Below are positions 43,716-52,514 of a stretch of 64,000 bases of DNA, in pieces. The translations under genes were made by a program, and so were the position numbers. The number at the start of each line of letters is the position of its first letter. Within the stretch, counting starts at the first letter, position 1. The notes under the pieces were generated by a model, which ran no database searches, had not been told where the DNA came from, and worked only from the letters and a program-made list of their open reading frames with translations. This DNA is from Polyangium sp. y55x31 (lineage in GTDB: Bacteria; Myxococcota_A; Polyangia; Polyangiales; Polyangiaceae), in assembly GCF_029946505.1 (NCBI RefSeq), contig NZ_JARZHG010000005.1, forward strand, positions 124,001 to 188,000. Direction: 5' to 3'.

Positions 43716-44225
43716 CTAGCGCCCGCGGTCGATGCGCACCCGCGCCGTGGGAATGTAATGCCGGAGCACGTTGCGCCCCGTGGTGAACGCCCCCGGCCGC
43801 TCGACGAGGATGTTCGTGTACTGGATGCTGGCGAGCTGCGCGTAGGAGCGGCTCGGGCAATCGATTTCGGGGATGTGATCCTGGACGCTCAGCGTGAGCG
43901 TCGCGCGCACGTTGCCGCGGACATCGGCGTGCGCGACCAGCTCGTCGTCGACTGGAATGATCGCGGCGCGCTGGCCGCGCGGGCCGCCGAGGGGCTGGCC
44001 TCGTTCATTGACGCACACGAACATGGCCAGCGCGCGGGCGGATCCGATGTAACGGACCTCGGAGCGCTGGGGCAGGAAGATCTCGGAGACGTCGAGCGAA
44101 AGGTCGCCGACATCGTTGATCGTCGCGTCGTCGATGGACAGGTTCATGGCTGCCGCCTGGCCGGCGCCGAGCGCGACGGCGGCGCCCGAGAGTACGGCCA
44201 AGGCCGCTCCCAGCGTACGTTTCAT
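43716..44225 (-). CDS. Secreted protein, function unknown
   Basis: A 169-residue exported protein: signal peptide MKRTLGAALAVLSGAAVALG to about AAA, then a mature part of about 140 residues with strands such as LSLDVSEIFLPQRSEVRYIG, ALAMFVCVNERGQPLGG and VRATLTLSVQDHIPEIDCPS, ending in a basic tail (HYIPTARVRIDRGR). Two Cys may pair. It seems beta-rich, but I do not recognise the fold. ATG at 44225 follows GGGGGA at good spacing, a strong site. It is convergent with the PAS-STAS gene (nine bases between stops) and tandem with the enoyl-CoA hydratase, 128 bases upstream. Confidence 0.72.
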   Translation of the reverse strand: MKRTLGAALAVLSGAAVALGAGQAAAMNLSIDDATINDVGDLSLDVSEIFLPQRSEVRYIGSARALAMFVCVNERGQPLGGPRGQRAAIIPVDDELVAHADVRGNVRATLTLSVQDHIPEIDCPSRSYAQLASIQYTNILVERPGAFTTGRNVLRHYIPTARVRIDRGR

Positions 44226-44353
44226 GGTGCTTCCCCCTTGTCGAATGGAACGGACGTTCGTGTTCCGTCCGGTGGCATTGCCCATCCGGCCATGCAAGAG
44301 GGCGGCCGTCCGTACCGCCCGGGCCGATGCGGGGGAAATCGAGAATCGCGAAA

Positions 44354-45133
44354 TCAGCGACCGGAAAATGCCGGTTTTCTTTTTTCGCCGGCGGCGCGTA
44401 GACCCTCGCCGAGGTCCTCGCTCGCGTAACTCACGGCCTGCTCGTAGGCCTCGCGGTCGAGGGCTTCGGCGAGCGCGCCGCGGTTGATGCCGAGAGAGCG
44501 CTTGAGCGCGCGCACCACGAGCGGGGCGGATTCCGCGATCTGGGCGGCGAGCTCTGTGGCGCGGGGACGCACGCGATCGCCGGGGAGGGCTTCGAGGGCC
44601 ATGCCCCACGCCGCGGCGTCGCGCCCCGTGAAGCGGCGGCCGGTGAGCAAGAGCTCCGCGGCGCGCTCGGCGCCCGCGCGGCGCGGCACGAGGTACGTCG
44701 CGCCCATGCCGGGATGCAGGCCGAGCGACGCGAAATTCAGCGCGAGCCGGCTGTCCTCGTCGACGATCACGAGATCGGCCGCGAGCGCGACGCAGAGCCC
44801 CGCGCCGATGGCCGGCCCTCGAACGGCCGCGACCACGGGCACGTCGAGCTCCGTGATCGACAGATACCGGTGGTAAAACCCGAGCATGAAGGCCCGCGCC
44901 TCCGCGAAGCTCGCGGCGCGCAGGCGTTCCAGCATGGCGAGGTCGCCGCCCGCGGAGAACGCGTCTCCCGCGCCCGCGAGCACGACCGCGCGGATGGACG
45001 CGTCACGCGAGATCTCGCGCACGCGTGCGGCGAGCGCGTCTCCGAGCTCGGGGCTCATGGCGTTTTTTCGGCGCGCATCGTCGAGGACGAGCGTGGCGAC
45101 GGCGCCGTCGCGTTCGAGGTGGACGTCGGGCAT
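44354..45133 (-). CDS. Enoyl-CoA hydratase/isomerase family protein
   Basis: A 259-residue crotonase-fold enzyme acting on acyl-CoA thioesters. LVLDDARRKNAMSPELGDAL is the first block; AGAGDAFSAGGDLAMLERL forms the oxyanion region; AVRGPAIGAGLCVALAADLV and FASLGLHPGMGATYLVPRRA carry the conserved active-site loop, where G..P..G and the second acidic position vary among subfamilies. A hydratase Glu at the equivalent of E144 is not obvious (GLHPGMG), so an isomerase or other crotonase reaction is possible. The start at 45133 lies 26 bases from the first TGCAC palindrome, so it is probably repressed by the divergent TetR protein. Confidence 0.85.
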   Translation of the reverse strand: MPDVHLERDGAVATLVLDDARRKNAMSPELGDALAARVREISRDASIRAVVLAGAGDAFSAGGDLAMLERLRAASFAEARAFMLGFYHRYLSITELDVPVVAAVRGPAIGAGLCVALAADLVIVDEDSRLALNFASLGLHPGMGATYLVPRRAGAERAAELLLTGRRFTGRDAAAWGMALEALPGDRVRPRATELAAQIAESAPLVVRALKRSLGINRGALAEALDREAYEQAVSYASEDLGEGLRAAGEKRKPAFSGR

Positions 45134-45158
45134 GCGAGCCCTCTAACACGATAGAATA

Positions 45159-45198
45159 TGCACTTGGTGTGCAAAAAACTACTTGCACTCGCAGTGCA
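45159..45198. promoter_or_regulatory. Twin palindromic operators between enoyl-CoA hydratase and tetR genes
   Basis: Site 1 is TGCACTTGGTGTGCA (45159-45173), an imperfect palindrome. Site 2 is TGCACTCGCAGTGCA (45184-45198), perfect with a three-base centre. Centres lie 25 bases apart, about 2.5 helical turns. Site 2 covers a TTGCAC (45183-45188) that could be a -35, with TAGAGT (45205-45210) as -10 for the tetR gene. The region also carries the promoter of the divergent gene. Confidence 0.75.
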
Positions 45199-45220
45199 GA
45201 TAGGTAGAGTCGTTGTCGTG

Positions 45221-45850
45221 ATGCACGCCAAGGAGCCCGCCGCGCAGACGCAGGTCGATGGGCGTCACGCGCGCGCCGAGCGCACACGCGAGGCGATCGT
45301 GGAGGCTCTGCTCGCGCTCCTCGCGGAGGGCGTCCTGCGGCCTTCGGCCGAGCAGATCGCCGAACGCGCGGGGGTGTCGCGGCGGGCGATCTTCAACCAT
45401 TTCACGGACCTCGACGATCTGCTCGGGTGCGCCTCGCGCCGGCGGATGGAGACGGTCATGCCGCTCTGGCCGAAGTTGCCGCGCACTGGGACGGCGGCGG
45501 AGCGGGCGCGGGCCGTCGCCGAGGGGGTTTGTCGGTTCCACGAGCTCGTCGCGCCGGTGCGCCGCGCGGCCGTGCTGTTCGCGCACGACTCGGCCTTCAT
45601 CGCGGGGCAGCTCCGCGAGGCGGCGCGGATGCATCGGGCTGCCATGGGCGCGGTGTTCGAGGCCGAGATCGCGGCGGCGCCGGAGGAGACGCGGGCGGTG
45701 CTGCTCGCGGGGCTCGCGGCGGCGGCGAGTTTTGCGATGTGGGAGGAGCTCCGGAGAAACCAGGAGCTCTCCGTGGACGAGGCGACTCACGCCGTGCGGA
45801 TCGAGCTCGAGGGAATGCTCGAGCGCGCGGCGCGAAATCAGAAGCGGTGA
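45221..45850 (+). CDS. TetR-family transcriptional regulator
   Basis: A 209-residue repressor-type protein. The HTH is at about residues 20-65: RTREAIVEALLALLAEGVLR, then AEQIAERAGVSRRAIFNHFT, with DLDDLL closing the helix as usual in TetR (..TLYRHF.sKe.Ll). The C-terminal two-thirds is helical and variable, the ligand pocket (VPEGVCRFHELVAPVRRAAV-like helix, then LLAGLAAAASFAMWEELRRN). The ligand is likely an acyl-CoA or related compound given the neighbour (inference). ATG at 45221 is chosen because it follows the operators; a frame-open TTG/ATG at 45158 would put the operators inside the gene. It is 11 bases upstream of the next gene, so they are probably cotranscribed. Confidence 0.85.
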   Translation: MHAKEPAAQTQVDGRHARAERTREAIVEALLALLAEGVLRPSAEQIAERAGVSRRAIFNHFTDLDDLLGCASRRRMETVMPLWPKLPRTGTAAERARAVAEGVCRFHELVAPVRRAAVLFAHDSAFIAGQLREAARMHRAAMGAVFEAEIAAAPEETRAVLLAGLAAAASFAMWEELRRNQELSVDEATHAVRIELEGMLERAARNQKR

Positions 45851-45861
45851 AGGAGGAAAAC

Positions 45862-47169
45862 ATGCTTGCTTTGAACGGCGTCCGGATCGCGTCTGTGCTC
45901 GTGGGGCTCGGCGTTTTGGCTGGCTGCAGCGATGGCGGGAGCAGCGGCGGGCCAGGCACGCCCGCGGCCGGGGCACTGACCTACCATCGCGACATCAAGC
46001 CGCTCGTGGACACGAAATGCGGCAACTGCCACGTCGAGGGCGGCATCGGCCCGTTCCCGCTCACGACGTACGAGGAGGTCTCGGCGATGCGCGGGGCCGT
46101 CGAGGCCGCCGTCGTGGCGAAGACGATGCCGCCCTGGCCGGCGAACAACGATTGCAACGATTACCTCGGCGACAGGTCGCTCACGGACGAGCAGATCCAG
46201 ACGATCACGCGCTGGATCGGGGACGGGGCGCCCGAGGGCAACCCGGCGGACGCGCCCGTGCCCGTCGAGGACACCGCGCAGACGCTCTCGCGTGTCGACC
46301 TCGAATTGCCGATCCCCGAGGCGTACACGCCGAAGGTAGCACCCGACGATTACCATTGCTTCTTCGTCGACTGGCCCGCAGAGGAGACGACGTACATCAC
46401 GGGCATGGGCGTCGAGCCGGGGCAGAGGTCGCTCGTCCATCACGTCATCGCGTTCGTGGCCAAACCCGACAAACTCGCGGATTTCCAGGCGCTCGACGAC
46501 GCCGAGCCGGGTGTCGGTTGGACCTGCTACGGCGGCCCTGGCGGCGGTCCTTCGTCGGCGGGCTGGGTCGGCGCGTGGGCGCCCGGCAGCCTCGGCGCCG
46601 ATTACCCGGCGGGCACGGGGATCGAGATTCCCCCGGGCTCGAAGCTCATTGTGCAGATGCATTACAACACCTCGACGGCGGCGGCGGCGCCGGATCAGAC
46701 GAGGCTCCTCGTGCGCACGGACAAGACCGTGGAGAAGAAGGCCGCGATCATGCCGTTCACGAAGATCTCCTGGGTCACGCAGCAGACGATGACGATCCCC
46801 GCGCACACGAGCGACGTGATGCACGAGGTCACGGCCGATCCCTCATCGTATTTGAGCATCGCCACGGGCGGCGCCCTGCCGTCGAACGCGCCCGTCACCA
46901 TCCACACGGCCGGCGTGCACATGCACACGCGCGGCAAGACCGGCCTCTTGCAGGTCGTGCGTGGTGGCGCGGAGGAGTGCCTGGTCGACATCCCGTCGTG
47001 GAATTTCCACTGGCAGGGGTCGTATGCGTTGAAGGCGCCCACCCGCTTCGAGCCGGGCGATCAGCTCCACCTGAAGTGCACCTGGGACAACGCCGAGATG
47101 TACGACATCAACTGGGGCGAAGGGACGAACGACGAGATGTGCCTCGGCACCGTCTACGTCAGCGAGTGA
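45862..47169 (+). CDS. Cytochrome-c-like/copper monooxygenase-like fusion lipoprotein
   Basis: A 435-residue lipoprotein (lipobox LAGC, Cys 22). Residues about 38-110 hold a cytochrome-c-type segment: LTYHRDIKPLVDTKCGNCHV gives CxxCH at C53, C56, H57, and the fold ends in LTDEQIQTITRWIGDGAPEG. Residues about 140-435 resemble a PHM-type copper monooxygenase: SLVHHVIAFVAKP (first copper His pair), GSKLIVQMHYNTSTAA, HTAGVHMHTRGKT (HxH of second copper) and TNDEMCLGTVYV (Met ligand). A single polypeptide could therefore pass electrons from heme to copper, replacing ascorbate; that is inference. ATG at 45862 follows AAGGAGGAAAAC. Its paralogue at 15055 lacks the heme part. Confidence 0.8.
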   Translation: MLALNGVRIASVLVGLGVLAGCSDGGSSGGPGTPAAGALTYHRDIKPLVDTKCGNCHVEGGIGPFPLTTYEEVSAMRGAVEAAVVAKTMPPWPANNDCNDYLGDRSLTDEQIQTITRWIGDGAPEGNPADAPVPVEDTAQTLSRVDLELPIPEAYTPKVAPDDYHCFFVDWPAEETTYITGMGVEPGQRSLVHHVIAFVAKPDKLADFQALDDAEPGVGWTCYGGPGGGPSSAGWVGAWAPGSLGADYPAGTGIEIPPGSKLIVQMHYNTSTAAAAPDQTRLLVRTDKTVEKKAAIMPFTKISWVTQQTMTIPAHTSDVMHEVTADPSSYLSIATGGALPSNAPVTIHTAGVHMHTRGKTGLLQVVRGGAEECLVDIPSWNFHWQGSYALKAPTRFEPGDQLHLKCTWDNAEMYDINWGEGTNDEMCLGTVYVSE

Positions 47170-47299
47170 CGAATCGTCCCCCTCACCAACGCCATACATC
47201 TTAGCAAAAACATTCTCGTTTTCAAGTCTTGCTGAAACGGGGCCCCGCCCGTAGTTTCCGCCTCGCCGGTGACCTTTTCGTCATCCGGCGGGAGGGAGC

Positions 47300-49543
47300 A
47301 TGGAAGGTACGGGCGAACGGCCCATTTCCAGCGAACCCGGGCCTGTCGTCGCCGAGGAGCTCCGGCTCCTCGCGCGGACCCACGAGGCCCTCGCAGAGGC
47401 GCGAGGCTCGCGCAGCGGCGCGCGGCCGGACGGGGAGGGCCTGCGCGCGCTCCGGGACGAATGGAATACGGCCGGCGAGGAGGACCGGCCCGCCTTGCTC
47501 GCGCAAATGCACGAGGAGCGGGCGCGGTTTTCGAGGGTGCGCGAGGATCGGCTTCCGGATCCGGCGGCGCCATATTTCGCGCATCTACGCGTGCGCGTGG
47601 CGGGGCGCGTGCGGGACGTGATGCTCGGCGCGGCGCCGCTGCTCGACGGCAAGCGCGGCGTCACGATCGTGGAATGGCGAAAATCCCCGATCGCGGAGGT
47701 GTTTTTCTCCTGCGAGGAGGGCGAGGACTACGAGATCGAGGTGGACGGCCGCGTCATCGAGGGGAAAGTCGAGGAGCGGCGATTGCTCACGTTCGAGGGG
47801 GGCGCGCTCGCGAGCATCACCGTCCCGGGCGGCGTGCTCCTGCGCGAGGGCGATACGTGGCGTTTCGAACCGCGCGCGTGGGCCCCCAGGCTCGTGGATC
47901 CCACGTCTCCGCGGCGGACGCCGGAGACGCGCAATCCGTTCATCACGCTCGACGCCGAGCAGCAGGCCCTCGTCGATCGGGAGCCGCGCGCGCCGCTGCT
48001 CGTGCTGGGCTCGGCCGGCTCGGGAAAAACCACGGTGGCGCTGCATCGCGTGGCCGCGTTGCGCCGGCGTTCTCCGGAGGTCTTTCCGGCCAAACGTATG
48101 CTCGTGCTCGTCCCCGAGCCGGGGCTCCGTCGTTTATCGGAGCGGATCCTCGAAGGGCTCGCCGTGGAGGGCGTCTTTGTGCGCACGTTCGAGGACTGGA
48201 TCCGCGCCGAGGCGCGACGCGTGTTCACCTGGCTCCCGCATCGCGAGCCCCCGGATCCTCCGTTCGCCGCGTCGCGCTTGAAGCGTCACCCGGCGCTCTT
48301 CGCGGCGATCGAGCGGCTGATCGACGAGGATACGAGCGTTATCGCGCGCAAGCTCGACCGGCTGCTCGGCTTCCGCGGCGCGCTTCGGAAGGAGCTCGAA
48401 GCGCGGAACGAGCCGATCCTCCGGGACCGGCTGCGGGCGATCGAGGCGGGTTTGGCGAAAGAAACGCCCGGGGAGAAGGGGCGGCTCCTCCGGGAGGCGC
48501 TCGCCGAGGAGCAGGACAAACTCGCGCGGGTGCGGGGTGATCATCGGAGGCTCGTGGGGGATCGGGCGCTGCTCGCGCGTGCGGTCCTGGCGTCCGAAGG
48601 TGATTTGCCGGCGGGGATCGTGGAGCAAGTCGCGGCGCACACGAAGCAGCAGCTCGCGACGACGAGCGAGGAGGCCTATGCGCACGTGGACGCGGACAGG
48701 CTCGCCACGCTCGACGGGCGGACGCTCGACGCAGGCACGCCCGAGGAGACGTCGGGCACGGTGGACGTGGAGGATTATGCGATTCTCTTCGAATTGCTGC
48801 ACCGCAGGACGGGCGCGAGCGCGACGAAGGCCGGGGCGCTGTCGCGTTATGCGCACATCGTGCTCGACGAGGCGCAGGAGCTCGCGCCGATCGAGCTCCG
48901 CGTGATTGGACGCGCGCTCGATCCAGAGGGGAGCGTGACCGTGGCCGGAGACGCGGCGCAACGAATCGATCGGTCGGGCCATTTCCGCTCGTGGGAGGCC
49001 GTGATGGAGGCGCTCTCCGTGCGGAGTGAGCCGGCCTTTTTGGAGACGTCGTACCGCTCGCCGCGGCCCGTCGTGGAGTTTGCCCACGTGATCCTCGGCG
49101 CGGACGCGCCCGCGGAGATGCCGCGCGCGCCGCGGGAGGGCGCGGACGTGCTCCGGACGATCGCGGCAGGCGAGGGGCACGCCGCGGCGGTGCTTTGCGA
49201 GGCGCTCCGGCAATTGCGCGCCGACGATCCGTATGCGTCCGTGGCGATCATCGCGCGCGACGAGCCTTCCGCGCGGGCCGTGCACGAGGCCGTCTCCCGG
49301 GGCATGCCGTGCCGCCTCGTGCGGGACGGGGATTTTTCGTTCGGGCCTGGGATCGAGGTGACCGAGGTGTCCGAGGTGAAAGGCCTCGAGTTCGATTACG
49401 TGATCGTCCCGGATGCGAGCGCGAAGGTCTGGCCGGACGCCCCGGAGCATCGGCGGGCGCTCCATGTGGCGGTGACGCGTGCGATGCGGCGGGTGTGGAT
49501 CGTGTCGCCGGGGGAGCCTTCGCCGATTTTGCCTTCGGAATGA
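47300..49543 (+). CDS. HelD-like superfamily 1 helicase
   Basis: A 747-residue UvrD/Rep-type ATPase, most like HelD, the factor that removes stalled RNA polymerase from DNA. The N-terminus (about 80-180) carries a HelD-like block: VTIVEWRKSPIAEVFFSCEE in a beta domain preceding the ATPase. Then come the Q motif TLDAEQQALV (218-227), Walker A GSAGSGKTT (237-245), a long coiled insertion (380-440), Walker B HIVLDEAQELAP, motif III VAGDAAQ, motif V GLEFDYVIVPD and motif VI VAVTRAMRRVW. There is no nuclease or iron-sulphur domain. A non-HelD DNA helicase cannot be excluded. The 130-base region upstream (47170-47299) is AT-rich near 47200 and probably holds its promoter. Confidence 0.82.
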   Translation: MEGTGERPISSEPGPVVAEELRLLARTHEALAEARGSRSGARPDGEGLRALRDEWNTAGEEDRPALLAQMHEERARFSRVREDRLPDPAAPYFAHLRVRVAGRVRDVMLGAAPLLDGKRGVTIVEWRKSPIAEVFFSCEEGEDYEIEVDGRVIEGKVEERRLLTFEGGALASITVPGGVLLREGDTWRFEPRAWAPRLVDPTSPRRTPETRNPFITLDAEQQALVDREPRAPLLVLGSAGSGKTTVALHRVAALRRRSPEVFPAKRMLVLVPEPGLRRLSERILEGLAVEGVFVRTFEDWIRAEARRVFTWLPHREPPDPPFAASRLKRHPALFAAIERLIDEDTSVIARKLDRLLGFRGALRKELEARNEPILRDRLRAIEAGLAKETPGEKGRLLREALAEEQDKLARVRGDHRRLVGDRALLARAVLASEGDLPAGIVEQVAAHTKQQLATTSEEAYAHVDADRLATLDGRTLDAGTPEETSGTVDVEDYAILFELLHRRTGASATKAGALSRYAHIVLDEAQELAPIELRVIGRALDPEGSVTVAGDAAQRIDRSGHFRSWEAVMEALSVRSEPAFLETSYRSPRPVVEFAHVILGADAPAEMPRAPREGADVLRTIAAGEGHAAAVLCEALRQLRADDPYASVAIIARDEPSARAVHEAVSRGMPCRLVRDGDFSFGPGIEVTEVSEVKGLEFDYVIVPDASAKVWPDAPEHRRALHVAVTRAMRRVWIVSPGEPSPILPSE

Positions 49544-49570
49544 GGAGCCTCGCCCCCCCCGGGCGCTCCC

Positions 49571-51901
49571 TCAGAACAGCAGCTTCACCGCCTCCGCAAG
49601 CTCCGCCGGCGAGAGCACGCTGTTCGCCGCCACCGGCCCGTGGCCGACCAGGTAATCCACGGCGCGCAGCCCCTTCGTATCGGCCGCGTATTTGTCGGCG
49701 CCCGCGTCGAGCAAGAGCCGGATCATCGGCAGTGATCCGCGCGCGGCCGCGTACATGAGCGCGGTCCGCGCGTCGTGCGCGAGCCTGAACGAACCCCACC
49801 TGAACGTCGTAGAGTCCACGAACGCGCCGCGCTGGAGCAGGAGACGCGCAGATTCCACACGATCCTGCTGCGCGGCTACCATGAGCGGCGTTTTTCCGAA
49901 ATCGTTCGTCGCGTTCGGATCGACCTCGAGATCGAGCTCCTTCTCCTTGCCGGGCTCGACCGAGAGCTCCAAGAGGACCGGCAATGCAGCGGGATCGAGC
50001 ACCGCCATGTGGATGAGCGGATCCCGGCCCGTGTTCGCCGCGCATTTGTCGAAGGGCGCGAGGCGCGCCGCGTCCTTGTGCTCGCCCTTCTCGATGAACG
50101 CGCGGATCTCCGCGGCCGGCGCGCCGTCCGTGACGAGCTTGCGCAAGGAGCGGGGCGGCGGCGCGTCGCCGCACGCAGCGCCCCAGACGACCTCGAAGAG
50201 GCCCGCGTGCGCGGCGTGTTTCGCCTGCTTCTCGTCGAGGCCTCGGGTCTGGTAATGGGCGATGAGCTTCTTTTCGAGCGCCTCGGCGAGGCGGGAGAGC
50301 CGGCCGAAGATGACGCGGCTCTCGGGCGTCATGTACGACCAGGTCTCGTAGGGCGCCATGGCCGGCTCGGGTTTGTCGAGGAATGACTTGGGGTCGACTC
50401 GCATCGTCTCCTCGCGCTCCTTGAGCGCGGCCGCGAGCGCGAAGCGCATCGTGCCCCCGTGATTGACGTAGAAGTTGCCGTCGGCCTCGACGGTCGCGTC
50501 CGTGTACGCTCCGAGCTCCCGGTCGGGGAAGCCCTTCACGAAGCCGCGACCCCAGGCACAACCCGAGCGCGGGAGGAAATTGTCGCGGTTGCCCCCGAAG
50601 AGCGGCGTCGTCGCTGCGAGGATCTTCGGCCGCGCGAGGAGCACGGCGCAGGGGATGGCATAAAACGCCGACGATGTATTCGCAGCCTCGGTCGAGGAGG
50701 CGACCCGGAGGATGCCGAGCAAGCTCTCGTCCGTGCCGTCGTAGGCGCGGAGGTCGATGGAGCTGTCTTCCAGGACGACCTCGTCCTGGTTTTTCTTCGC
50801 CGCGGCACGGCTCGCTTTCTCGACTTCGCCGAGCAGCTTTTTGATCTTCGCGTCACGCGCCGCCGATTGCGGTCGGAACGCGTGCAAGAAGAGCGCGTAA
50901 TCGAGCTTGCCCACGGCGTCCTTCTTCGACGCCGCTTCGAGTGGCTTCTCCGCCGCGTCGGGTTTTTCCCCCATGAACACGATTGCCGCGTCGCGATCCC
51001 AGGGCTCGGCAGGCAACGCCGGATCGGCGGCGGCGGGCGTCTCCTTCGGCGGCTCGGGTTTCTTGGGGAGCACGTCCGCCACGGTCCCCGCAGGGTCCTT
51101 TGCAAAACGCTCCATCAGATCGAAATCGAGCTCCCGGCCTTTCGGCGTGGGGCAGCCGAGGACCGGGCCCGCGGCCTTTTCGAGGCGCTTCGCGGCCGCC
51201 TCCACGAGGGCGCGCCGGCCGAGGATCGTGCGGCAGGGCAGGCGCAGCCAATCGCCGTCGCGGAATCGGTCGGTCTCCCGGAGGACGATGCCCTCGAACC
51301 GCTTGAAGAGGTTGTAATCGGCGTTCTGGAAGTCCTCTCCGCTCGCGAGGACGAGCGCGGCGTCGACGAGCCGCATCGTGGCCACGAGCCGGATCATCGT
51401 CCCCTCGGGCCCCTCGGCTTTCGCCGCGGCGATCGCCCCGACGCGGCGCGCGTAATCGGCCCCGCTGCCCTCCTTGGGTTTGGCTTCGTTCGAGCCGCCC
51501 ACGATCGCGTCGAGCTTCGCTTGCGCCTCCTTCGCAATCGCGGCGAGTTTGTCCGGCGCGCTCGGATCGCCGTCGAGCACGGCCTTGTACGCCCCGACGA
51601 GCGCTTCGAATGGATGCGCCGTCACGCCGGCCGGCAATGTCGCGGGCTCTTTTCCGGCGGCCACCCGTTCGAGGTTGCCCTGGATGCGCGCGAGGACGCG
51701 CCGCGGCTGATCGTACTCGCCCGTCCGTACCTCGCGAGGCTTGACGATGGGCGCGGACGCAGATGCGGAAGCCGACGCGGAGGCCGCCGGGGACGGGGGG
51801 CCGGAGGCAGGTTTGTCGCACGCGGCGACGAGCCCCGCCGCGAGGGCGAGCGAAGACCACGAGGCGAACGCGCGCGCGCGCGGGCCGAAAGCGAGCAACA
51901 T
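49571..51901 (-). CDS. Ankyrin-repeat lipoprotein
   Basis: A 776-residue lipoprotein: signal peptide with lipobox LVAAC (Cys about 28), a Ser/Ala linker, and a large helical region (about 60-560) with no recognised domain, containing pairs such as ADYNLFKRFEGIVLRETDRF and VDPKSFLDKPEPAMAPYETW. The C-terminal 200 residues form ankyrin repeats: TPLMVAAQQDRVESARLLLQ and TALMYAAARGSLPMIRLLLD are canonical (TPLh.AA..G...hh..LL). Ankyrin arrays mediate protein binding, here presumably in the periplasm or at the outer membrane. ATG at 51901 is set by the signal peptide; an upstream frame is open but not coding-like. It is 32 bases downstream of the DnaJ-C-like gene, same strand, and convergent with the helicase. 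Confidence 0.8.
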   Translation of the reverse strand: MLLAFGPRARAFASWSSLALAAGLVAACDKPASGPPSPAASASASASASAPIVKPREVRTGEYDQPRRVLARIQGNLERVAAGKEPATLPAGVTAHPFEALVGAYKAVLDGDPSAPDKLAAIAKEAQAKLDAIVGGSNEAKPKEGSGADYARRVGAIAAAKAEGPEGTMIRLVATMRLVDAALVLASGEDFQNADYNLFKRFEGIVLRETDRFRDGDWLRLPCRTILGRRALVEAAAKRLEKAAGPVLGCPTPKGRELDFDLMERFAKDPAGTVADVLPKKPEPPKETPAAADPALPAEPWDRDAAIVFMGEKPDAAEKPLEAASKKDAVGKLDYALFLHAFRPQSAARDAKIKKLLGEVEKASRAAAKKNQDEVVLEDSSIDLRAYDGTDESLLGILRVASSTEAANTSSAFYAIPCAVLLARPKILAATTPLFGGNRDNFLPRSGCAWGRGFVKGFPDRELGAYTDATVEADGNFYVNHGGTMRFALAAALKEREETMRVDPKSFLDKPEPAMAPYETWSYMTPESRVIFGRLSRLAEALEKKLIAHYQTRGLDEKQAKHAAHAGLFEVVWGAACGDAPPPRSLRKLVTDGAPAAEIRAFIEKGEHKDAARLAPFDKCAANTGRDPLIHMAVLDPAALPVLLELSVEPGKEKELDLEVDPNATNDFGKTPLMVAAQQDRVESARLLLQRGAFVDSTTFRWGSFRLAHDARTALMYAAARGSLPMIRLLLDAGADKYAADTKGLRAVDYLVGHGPVAANSVLSPAELAEAVKLLF

Positions 51902-51933
51902 GGCGGCATCGTACACGCCCGCCCGCGCGGATG

Positions 51934-52452
51934 TCAGCGCCCGACGGCGAACGCGACGAGCGCGGCGAGCGCGACGGCGATCGTCGCGTACGTCGCGGTT
52001 CTCCAGGTGTCGAGGGGCGAAGCGCTGACACGCGGCCTGGTGGGCTCGCTGCGCGGCGCGTCGGTCATGGCGGGCTCGCACCACGTGACGCCCGCGCTCG
52101 CGGCGGCGCCGGCGCGCGCTTCGAGGTGGAGCTGCGCGATACCAGCCCCGTCCTCACCGAACGGCCGCAGGATGCGCAGCACGACGCCGCCCTCGAGCTC
52201 GCTCGGCAGGCGCACGCGCACGAGGCGCGCCGTCGGATCTCCCGGGACGCGATGGCCGCCGCGCCGGCCGCAGCCGTCGCAGCCGCCGCCGTCGCAGCGG
52301 GCGCAGGCGACACGCGCGGGGATCACGACCTCGATCACGGCGCCGGCCCAGCCGGCTGGCACCTCGATCACGAGCCGCCCGCGTGGCTTGTCGCAGGCGT
52401 CGAGCGCGGCAGGGTCCAGAACGCGGGAGAGGGCCTCGCCCATCGACCCCAT
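51934..52452 (-). CDS. DnaJ C-terminal-domain-like protein with zinc-finger remnant and membrane anchor
   Basis: A 172-residue protein. The middle (about 25-110) resembles a shortened DnaJ substrate-binding region: RLVIEVPAGWAGAVIEVVIP, then CARCDGGGCDGCGRRGG (two CxxC in a Gly-rich setting, as in DnaJ's CxxCxGxG zinc centre), then VRVRLPSELEGGVVLRILRP and AQLHLEA. There is no J domain (no HPD) at the N-terminus. The C-terminus has one hydrophobic helix (ATYATIAVALAALVAFAVGR) that would anchor it in the membrane. It may thus present a chaperone-like client-binding fold at the membrane without recruiting DnaK; this is inference. It is divergent from the lipoprotein gene at 52515, with 62 bases between starts. 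Confidence 0.6.
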   Translation of the reverse strand: MGSMGEALSRVLDPAALDACDKPRGRLVIEVPAGWAGAVIEVVIPARVACARCDGGGCDGCGRRGGHRVPGDPTARLVRVRLPSELEGGVVLRILRPFGEDGAGIAQLHLEARAGAAASAGVTWCEPAMTDAPRSEPTRPRVSASPLDTWRTATYATIAVALAALVAFAVGR

Positions 52453-52514
52453 TCATGCCTCGAACCGGCGCCCAGGGGAAGAAAGATCCTGCTGGCTCCC
52501 GGCGGAGTGGATGT

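Noticed and set aside
45158-45220. TetR start at 45158 adding 21 residues
   Set aside because: It would place both palindromic operators and the candidate -35/-10 inside the coding sequence, and the added residues have no HTH-family resemblance.
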